In this document: positions 57,301 through 64,000 of the stretch, piece by piece
How the letters are laid out: every line of letters begins with the position of its first letter
How positions within the stretch are numbered: the stretch's first letter is position 1
Source: Palaemon carinicauda
Taxonomy: Eukaryota; Arthropoda; Malacostraca; Decapoda; Palaemonidae
Direction of reading: 5' to 3'
Length of the DNA stretch: 64,000 nucleotides
NCBI RefSeq assembly: GCF_036898095.1
Contig: NC_090739.1
Location: 58,589,574 to 58,653,573, forward strand
Program-made: the position numbers and the translations under genes
The notes under the pieces: model-generated
What the model saw: the letters and a program-made list of their open reading frames with translations, nothing else
What the model was told of the DNA's origin: nothing
The model's database searches: none

Positions 57301-58294
57301 GTTTTGGTACTGGCACAACCCCAAGTGGCAGGAGAATCTTCTATTCTCCAGCTTAGGAGGTGCTAATACAGTTAAGGGGACGGCAGTCCATGCCGTTCCT
57401 CTCAACAAGGGAGAAACAGAGTTCCAATGCCGGCGCCATCCTAGGCCACAAGAGTATACTACTCTACAGCCTAGGGTCTGTGAGCATAGGACTAGTCTAC
57501 TAGACCACAGGGAGAAGGTAGTGGCATCATGCAACCACTTCGGGTGTAATCTAGGGAGGGCTAGCCTCCTATGCCAGCAGCTCAGCCGGCAGGGGAATGC
57601 AATCACCCCGCCGACCGACTGCCGACAAAAGACTAAATACTCTGAGGTTCTGATTGAATCCCAAAACTTGCCGTCTGCTGTTAAGGGATGAGACAGAAAA
57701 CTCTAGGGTAGCCATGCCTGAATTCGAAATTCAAGGCCGGCGCAGAGAGCTGTAGCCTAAGGCTACTCTCAGAGGGAAGAGAGATTACCCATAAATCTCT
57801 ATTCGAGACTAGTACCGGCTAATATAATTCCAGGAGATATCAATCTCCAATGAATGATAACCGATACACAAGGGTAACCGGGGAAATATCGAAAATATAT
57901 GTTGTCTAGGTTGGGTTACCTAAATTCACCAAAACTCTGACATATACGATCGACACAGAAAAAGGGAAAATTATGCATATAAATATCTTTACAATATGAA
58001 ATGCCTATATAGTTTTCATAATAACAATTAATGCTATTTAAAAAGGAATGTCGCTCTGCTACTTAAATAACACATGCCCAATGAACGACGGCACCTATGG
58101 CAACACCGGTGACCGGTGTAGATCCAAACACAAAAATTACACTAATTTCATTGTGAAACTGGTACTAAAATACATATTTTAAAGAATGAATACTCAACTT
58201 TCTAGATGGAGAAAGAAGCCGTAGAAAGCATAAAGATTCCTAGAAATCGATCAAAAATGTCAGATCAACAGGGAACACCACCGTAGCGAGGCGC
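54341..58294 (-). other. DIRS-G 5' noncoding region with repeated modules
   Basis: 54500-55330 resembles the inverted 5' region of DIRS-C (TGCCGG-rich words, splice-region sequence). Three diverged copies of a block containing GAGACACATA...GTGTATCC-like sequence appear near 54505, 56045 and 56298. The Cys-rich gag is not found. No other gene recognised. Confidence 0.5.
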
Positions 58295-58631
58295 TACAAA
58301 TAAAGGAATGACCGCCAGAGGGAGTTGACGCGGTTGTGATACGATAGTAGTAGGGGAACCAGGGTAACCTCTTGTGCGGCTACCCTTCTAATTCTGCCAC
58401 GTATCCCCCTCGAAGCGTAAAGGCTATTTGGGGTGCAGATTGCCATGTGGCGTGTCAAGAATACATCCCCTGATTATTTACGTTACCCTTGAGAGTAAAT
58501 CTTAAGGGTACTCGCGCCAGAAGTTAGAATTCTGTGAAACCTTTGGTTTGATTCTCTGGGAATATCACTGTAGATACCCTTGGGAAGCTACTAAAGGAAC
58601 CTTCCATCAGGACGTCATGGCTTGAGCCCAA

Positions 58632-58632
<1 letters not shown>
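58295..58632 (-). repeat. DIRS-G left inverted terminal repeat
   Basis: Inverted partner of 50971-51345, ending at (TA)n without the outer extension. Confidence 0.83.

Positions 58633-58675
<43 letters not shown>
58631..58675. repeat. (TA)n microsatellite
   Basis: Short TA tract directly at the end of DIRS-G, likely the continuation of the tract at 50636-50970 split by the insertion. Confidence 0.9.
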
Positions 58676-58677
<2 letters not shown>

Positions 58678-59406
58678 TTATGAAGCAGGTCTAGTGTAGA
58701 GTAAATTCAGTAGTTTATTAATGCTTTTTCAAATTCTTTTCATATATGCATTGAAGCGATGAATAGCCAGCTCTTAAAATGAGCCCTTCTCATGTAGACG
58801 TAAGTGTGATATGTAAATTACGTAAAACTTTCGTTGTTAATTTCATTGTATTCTTTATTCAAGCTATTACTGTATATGTAAATTTACGTTATTTTTAAGA
58901 ATTAAATTTTCATTTCACATATATTTGGTACAAAGTCCTATGGAACTATTTGAGAGTGTTGTGGGATACGTGCGAGATATGGACAAGGGCTTAGGTAATG
59001 TTTTTTTATATTTTGAGGTATTGCATCATGTTTGAGAGAGAATGCTTAGTAACATGTGCCTTGGAAAATTCTCTACCAAATGCTAAGGATATTTCGCGAA
59101 GGCCTGGTGATAGGATGTTATCTTTTTTTTTTTTATTTCAGGGATAAAGGATGGGCGGAGCTAGCTGACTGAGAGAGCCGTCTGGCTTGGCGTGAGTATC
59201 GCGTTCAGGCGAGCGATACTTGGCAACTCAGGCACCTTGCTCGGACCCCACGCTTCCAGACCTCAGACCGGGAAGTTTCTGGAAGTTGCTAAATTTCATA
59301 TAAAAAGGCGACACCAGGTTTACAGAGAAAGATAGAGATAGAGATTACCAGCCTTAAGATTGTCATCTCCTCACCTTTCTCACTCTTGTTTGCAACCCAG
59401 TGTATT
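58676..59406 (+). other. Non-DIRS sequence with promoter-like end
   Basis: AT-rich on the left, with TTTTTTTTTATTTCAGGG near 59135 (acceptor-like). GC-richer from about 59150, with an inverted repeat AGTATCGC/GCGATACT (59195-59220) and a heat-shock/TATA arrangement at 59270-59307. It could be host DNA or the LTR of another retrotransposon. DIRS-H cuts it at 59407. Confidence 0.5.
59270..59307 (+). promoter_or_regulatory. Candidate heat-shock element plus TATA box
   Basis: GGAAGTTTCTGGAAGTTGC gives alternating GAA-xx-TTC-xx-GAA blocks with a partial fourth, followed 8 bp later by TATAAAAAGG. This is the classic order for heat-shock promoters. A start site about 30 bp downstream would leave under 100 bp before DIRS-H. 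Confidence 0.5.
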
Positions 59407-59720
59407 GTTTTTTGGGCTCAAGCCATGTTGTCCTGATGGAAGGTTCCTATAGACAGCTTTCTAATTGATATTTGCCTACAGTGATACTCCCAGAGAATTG
59501 ACCATAGGTCTCCAGAATTCTAACTCCTGGCGCGAGTATCCTTAAAATTTTTCTTAAGGATATCGCATAGTATCAGGGGACGTATATCTTGATTTGACAC
59601 ATGGCAATCTTCACCCCGAAAAGAGTTTTCGCTCTGAGGGGGAAGAGTGGCGAAATTGAAAGGGAGCCGTTATCAAGGTTACCCTTCCTCCCCTACTATT
59701 ACAGGGCCCAAAATGGCAGC
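59407..59720 (+). repeat. DIRS-H left inverted terminal repeat
   Basis: Homologous to 103-460 with several small differences. Its partner is outside the window. Confidence 0.8.
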
Positions 59721-59802
59721 TCATACCTTATTCAGTAGTGTTTCGCACAGTGTATCTCCCTGCTTATATAGTGTTCTAGATTGCTATTTTTGAGGATTTA
59801 AC

Positions 59803-59834
59803 ATGCTTTCTCCAGCACCTTCTGCCTCTGGATA
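59803..59834 (+). other. Short 5' reading frame of DIRS-H (broken)
   Basis: Reads MLSPAPSASG, then TAG where A and C have Lys. It supports the ancestral coding nature of the short frame while being inactive here. Confidence 0.4.
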
Positions 59835-59903
59835 GTTGAGTATTTAATCTTTCCTGTGTATAATTTTTAGCTCCCTTCTCACAGTGAAATTAGCATAATT
59901 TAA

Positions 59904-60857
59904 CCCACGAAGGACGACGATGGTTTATTGATATTTATAGAAAAAAGAAAAAAAAACTGTAAATATATTATTTTTCACTCTAATATATAAGTATTTGGTA
60001 TAATTGAAACTACAAGAAGATGAACTTTTTTAATAAGGCATTTATTGTTTAATACATTGTTAATTACTTTGGATATATAAAAAAAAATGTCTTTAGAAAT
60101 CTCCGTTTCAAAAAAATCAAAGTCACTTTGAAGCTGGATTATTACAAAACTTATTATTCCTATTCGTTATAAGAGTGCTAATTTTGTAAAGAATGTAATT
60201 TTGAAAAAGTCCTAAAAAACCAGAATATTCTATCCAGTAACAGCGTGGTAAAAAAAAATTATATATCAACATATCAAGTGACACTTTTTCACCATTTGGT
60301 AATGCGGATTTACAAAAATATTACAGCGTTCATAATTATCTCATGAATGGCCTATCAGTATTTTGCCGATAGATAATATAAGCATTTAGAACTAATTCTA
60401 GAATTAATCTTTATTGTTCTTTTGAGTGATGTCTTTTGTGTTAGTAGGGCTTCTGCTAGAGGATGAAGCAACAGCTTCACTGTCAAGAGCGTCGTCATAA
60501 ACATCGCTATTAGTAATATAATCATCATTATCATGCTCAATATGGCTGTCCAAATCACCAGCACTTGTTTCTGAATCATAAAGATTAATATCTTTTATCA
60601 ATATCATTTATCCCGCCTACAGATGATAAAATCTTGATCGATAAGTCAACCGGCACCTACCCCCATCGCCAACGGCGCATCTTAGCACGTGCCTCTAACC
60701 TCAACGTATAAGATTTCTGGCAACTTTGCTTTGTAAACGATCACTAATTGGTTAAAGTAGCGTGTGATGGTGATAGAAGGCTGAGCTAAAGTCATACGTA
60801 TGAGGGAGAAAGGATGAAAAAATGCATCCACAATATAGATGCTCGCAAGTTGATGGG
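59904..60857 (-). mobile_element. piggyBac-like non-autonomous insertion
   Basis: 954 bp, starting CCC and ending GGG, flanked by TTAA (59900-59903 and 60858-60861). DIRS-H homology resumes exactly across it, giving the empty site ATAATTTAATGTG, which matches the corresponding DIRS-A region near 640. TTAA targeting and CCC/GGG termini are piggyBac hallmarks. Beyond CCCA the two ends do not match, so an obvious inverted repeat is lacking. Confidence 0.7.
60404..60607 (-). pseudogene. Acidic reading frame, possible piggyBac transposase N-terminus
   Basis: 67 codons starting MILIKDINLYDSETSAG, rich in Asp and Ser. Acidic, Ser-rich N-termini are usual in piggyBac transposases, and position and strand fit, but there is no catalytic domain. 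It could be chance. Confidence 0.35.
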
Positions 60858-60861
60858 TTAA

Positions 60862-61963
60862 TGTGTTTATAGGAGCATAGCCAGTAACCGGAGACGCCAT
60901 TTTGGGACGCTGTCGTTCGTCATGCGTGCTTTATTTATTCAGCAGAACGACATTCCCGGTATTCAGCTTTAATGAATTATACCTATTTAGGCAAAATTAT
61001 ACTAGTGAAGATAAGATCATGCATGTATTTTCCTCTTCCTTAAATGTATCGATCGTATACGTTAGAGTCTCGGTGATATAGCGTAGCCGAGATCTCGCCC
61101 CGCGCTAGGCTAACCTAGCCTACGTGCTTTAGTATACCTACATACATTATCCCCGTTTACCCTCACATATCGTTTTATCAATTCAACAGTAGATAGTATA
61201 TATCCTAGAATTAATTAAATAATTCGAAACTCGTCTCCTTCGGAGATTTAAGGGTAAACCCTTCCTTCCCTCTGAGTACCGCTATTAGGCGACAACCCTA
61301 TCTTGGTCTTGCTATAGAGTAGCATACTCCGGCTTGACTAGGCTAGGGTTTTCTGTCTTCCCCCTTGCTGGCGAGTATCCCGGCTTGGTTTTACGACAGT
61401 AACTCAGAGTATTCAGTCTTTGTGCCGACAACTCAGCTGCCGGGGGAGTAGTCACTCCCCTGCTGGCTTACAGTTGCCAGCATAGGAAGCCTAGCTTCCC
61501 CAGCCCACATCCGAAATGGTAGTACGATGCTGCCACCTTCTCCTTTGCGGTCTGGAAGACAAGTCATGTTTTGGCAAAGTCCCGGGCTGAAGAATAGATA
61601 TTCTTCTGCCGCCCAGGCCGGCGCCAACACAACACACAAGACCCTTTCCCTGCCCCTCTCTGTCCTTTAGCGATAGCCTAGCCATCGCATTCCTTTGGCC
61701 GGTCTCCTACAATCTCCCCGCTTGCCGGGTAGACTGTGGTGCCAGCCGGGCTCCTACTTAGGCGTCTTAATAGCCACTCTGACCTTCCCCATACGGACGA
61801 AAGGCTCCGGGAAAGGTGTTCTTCAGTCCTCCCTTGGACTGCCATCCACATCTCTGAAACCGGCAGTAGCCGGCAGCAGATCTAGTGGCTGGGTGGAAGC
61901 TAGAATGATTCATTCCCCCCTTTCAATTGAACCCTCATTCTGGAGGAAGTCAGTAGGGATAAT
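60862..61963 (+). other. DIRS-H 5' noncoding region, continued
   Basis: Homologous to roughly 650-1900 of DIRS-A. Ends at the DIRS-E insertion. No gene. Confidence 0.6.
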
Positions 61964-62360
61964 AAACGGATTTTGAGCGAAGCGAAAAATCTATTTTTGG
62001 GTGAGATAGCCATGACGTCCTGATGGAAGGTTCCTTCAGTAGCTTCCTTGGGTATATTTAACTAAAGTGGATATTCCCAGAGAATTAAACTAAAGGTTAT
62101 CACAGAATTCTAACTTCTGGTGCGAGTACCCTAAAGGTTTCCCTCTAAGATATCGTATATCAACAGGGGACGCATGTATTAACACGCCACATAGCTATCT
62201 GCACCCCATATAGAGTTAACACTTCGATATGGAAAGGTGGTTGAGTAACTGGGGAGCCGTTCCACAGTTACACTCATCCGTGGCTGCTTTAGGTACTCGA
62301 GACGTAAACAAACGGGCGCCATTGCTAAATGACGTCATGTCCGTCCTCATCCTAAGCCCA
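61964..62360 (-). repeat. DIRS-E right inverted repeat and extension
   Basis: Nearly the same sequence as the DIRS-A repeat, plus the outer extension that DIRS-A lacks. Confidence 0.87.
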
Positions 62361-62432
62361 GCTTCTGCTAATCTCCATGATACAGCAGGTCAGGGCGGGG
62401 GCTGAAAGGCTGAACTAGAATAGACGGGAGGG

Positions 62433-62528
62433 TCCAGCAGGACGTCATGGCTATCTCACCCGAAAATAGATTTTTCGCTTCGCTCAAAATCCGTTTTTTG
62501 GGCTCAAGCCATGACGTCCTGATGGAAG
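62433..62528 (-). repeat. DIRS-E internal complementary region
   Basis: Inverted counterpart of 14747-14840, joining both end types at TTTTTT. Confidence 0.87.
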
Positions 62529-63378
62529 TGTACCAGAGAATTAATGTATCGTGGAATTTTTCCCCTTTTTAATGCAAGTGCCATGGGCTTCGAATAGAGG
62601 TATAGAACATGTCCTTACCAGAGATTCTATGAAGAACTAGCTTCCTGCCCCCCTGGCAGAGAAGTCCTGGTGGACGATAGGAACATCTCGAAGCGATCAT
62701 TGAAGAGCTACTCACCCTGCGGAGAGTTCGTGCTGGACTCGGAGACAAGACTAAGGTTAATATTCGGGTAGGAATATTATCAAGCATAGGTAAGTACATA
62801 ACATTTACTACTCTCCCTGGAGGAGAGATCAATCTGGTCTCGGAGGCAGGACAAAGGTTAATATTCGAGTAGGAATATTATCAAGGTATGAGTGAGTATA
62901 TAACATAATTACATATATTATTCTTCTCATTATTTAGAGACAAAGGGGTAAATGAAACTATAACAATCGTATATTTCTTGATAAAGAATAGGAGCGGAGA
63001 AAGACGCACATGGAATAAAATAGACATTTTATTTCAAAGATTGCAGATCATTATGGTAGTAATTACAATAATGAATGTAGAGTTTATTTACAATAATAAA
63101 GAATAATGTACATAGAAAATAAAGACTTCAATCTTGAATCTGAAAAGAAACTTTTACTTTTTAGAAACACAAGTTCCACTGGAACGTCAGTCTTTTTCAA
63201 AGAAAACACATCATGCCCTAGGGCATGTGGCACTCATGTAAAGTCTATGACATATCACCTTGGTAAGAACAGTCTATTAGAAACACTAAGTGTCCATTAA
63301 ATCACTATGTATCACAAAAGGGTCAACACAGGCACCCGTAGAGTTAAAGTCCCAAGTAACTCACTGTTCTATGCAGAG
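62529..63378 (-). other. DIRS-E 3' noncoding region
   Basis: Matches 7588-7850 plus 14158-14746 of DIRS-A without the DIRS-B insertion, including the tandem duplication. No gene. Confidence 0.7.
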
Positions 63379-64000
63379 TTAAACAGCAGGTTTCATAACA
63401 CTACCTGCGGCTACCACGAAATGCTTAACTTTGTGCACTTGTTTTGCGTAGTGCTTGAAGAAAACGCGCGATGATTTCCAGTCTGTAAAGCTCTTAAGGC
63501 TTTCGAAATCCATACTCTGGAAGAAGTTCAGAGAAGACGCGACTTTTCTAGGATCATGACCTGCGGGTGTACTGTCAGGATCCGCTCTGCGAATGAAGTA
63601 GGTGATTTTCACTCTTAGTTGTTTCAGTGACAGGTCGCTACCCGATGTTTCTCCTTTGAAGAGTTGTCCTCCACCGAAGTCTGAAGTTCTTCGAAGATAG
63701 ACCTTAAGACTCTCCACTGGGCATAGAGAGAGACATCTTCCTTCAGGGGGCAGGTTCTCCAAGGGCCCCATCTCTTGGTGGGTAGTTCATTCTTAGCGAG
63801 AAACGTCGGATCAGGGAAGAGGGTAAGCTCTCCTGTATCTGTGAACAGGATATGACCCTCTTCTCTTGATAATGCCACTATTTCACTGACTCGGGCTCCC
63901 GAGGCGAGAGCAAAAAGGAAGATAACTTTTTGAGTCAAGTCTTTTAGAGGGCACCAATCGTTGTCCAGGTTAGAGGCAAAATGGAGCACCTTGTCCAGGG
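63379..64000 (-). pseudogene. DIRS-E tyrosine recombinase, C-terminal part (frameshifted)
   Basis: The minus strand gives the catalytic Arg in SGARVSEIVAL, His-x-x-Arg in GHDPRKVASS and Tyr in FFKHYAKQ. A 2-nt CT gain in a CT run (about 63728) shifts the frame between the two halves. The N-terminal part lies beyond the window. Confidence 0.85.

Larger units (their letters stand above)
50971..58632 (-). mobile_element. DIRS1-like retrotransposon G, inverted and decayed
   Basis: Reads on the minus strand. The right end with extension (AACGGATTTTGAGCG) is at 50971, the internal complementary region at 51419-51517, YR and pol remnants at 52280-54340, and 5' noncoding DNA from about 54500. The left inverted repeat ends GGCTTGAGCCCAAA at 58632. 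Both ends touch (TA)n. gag is not recognisable and most of YR is missing, so it is an old, internally deleted copy. Confidence 0.83.
59407..61963 (+). mobile_element. DIRS1-like retrotransposon H, 5' part
   Basis: Left end TTTTTTGGGCTCAAGCC at a T run, an inverted-repeat region to about 59720, and 5' noncoding DNA with the conserved short frame at 59803. It is interrupted by a TTAA-flanked insertion (59904-60857) and then by DIRS-E at 61964. No gag is reached. It is more diverged from DIRS-A than C is. Confidence 0.8.
61964..64000 (-). mobile_element. DIRS1-like retrotransposon E, 3' part
   Basis: Closest to DIRS-A, in opposite orientation. The right end with extension (AAACGGATTTTGAGCG) is at 61964, followed by the inverted repeat to about 62360, the internal complementary region at 62433-62528, 3' noncoding DNA, and a recombinase running off the window. 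It provides the uninterrupted version of the site where DIRS-B entered DIRS-A. Confidence 0.88.

Noticed and set aside
58676..59406. A complete LTR retrotransposon or host gene
   Set aside because: Only a promoter-like end is visible; no paired LTR, coding exon or duplication could be found in the window.

Overview
The window is eukaryotic and consists almost entirely of transposable elements. I see no cellular protein-coding gene, tRNA, rRNA or CRISPR array. Long (TA)n microsatellites, several DIRS1-like tyrosine-recombinase retrotransposon families, a BEL/Pao element, a Tigger/pogo-type DNA transposon and an RNase H-bearing LINE suggest an arthropod. A decapod crustacean is my best guess, because DIRS1-like elements are known to be abundant there. 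That assignment is inference.

Layout. The oldest visible host is a Tigger/pogo transposon whose broken coding sequence appears at 15713-17231, 25357-25570 and 50064-50158 and whose 3' terminal inverted repeat ends at about 50638. Three insertions split it: a DIRS right end (F, 15279-15712) at its N-terminus, a BEL/Pao element (17232-25356) with equal-length and apparently identical LTRs, and DIRS-C (25571-50063) in its last coding segment. DIRS-A (103-15278) abuts F and contains a smaller DIRS of another family (B, 7851-14157). DIRS-C contains DIRS-D (26412-41177), and DIRS-D contains a 6.5 kb LINE (30077-36578) in its gag. A solo LTR (48614-49562) sits in the internal complementary region of DIRS-C. 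To the right lie a (TA)n tract with an inverted, decayed DIRS-G (50971-58632), about 0.7 kb of other DNA with a heat-shock-like promoter (58676-59406), and the 5' part of DIRS-H (59407-61963) carrying a short piggyBac-like insertion. The window ends in DIRS-E (61964 to the end, minus strand).

How the DIRS parts work together. Each readable DIRS has a left inverted terminal repeat, gag, then pol (RT-RNase H) in the +1 frame relative to gag, then a tyrosine recombinase (YR) overlapping pol in the -1 frame. These are followed by an internal complementary region (ICR) that fuses copies of the two outer ends, and a right inverted repeat with an extra outer extension. This is the known DIRS1 plan. 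Here it can be compared in several copies of at least three families, which shows a shared end motif, T-run insertion points, a family-specific gag intron, and repeated loss of YR catalytic residues. No element in the window has a fully intact gene set.
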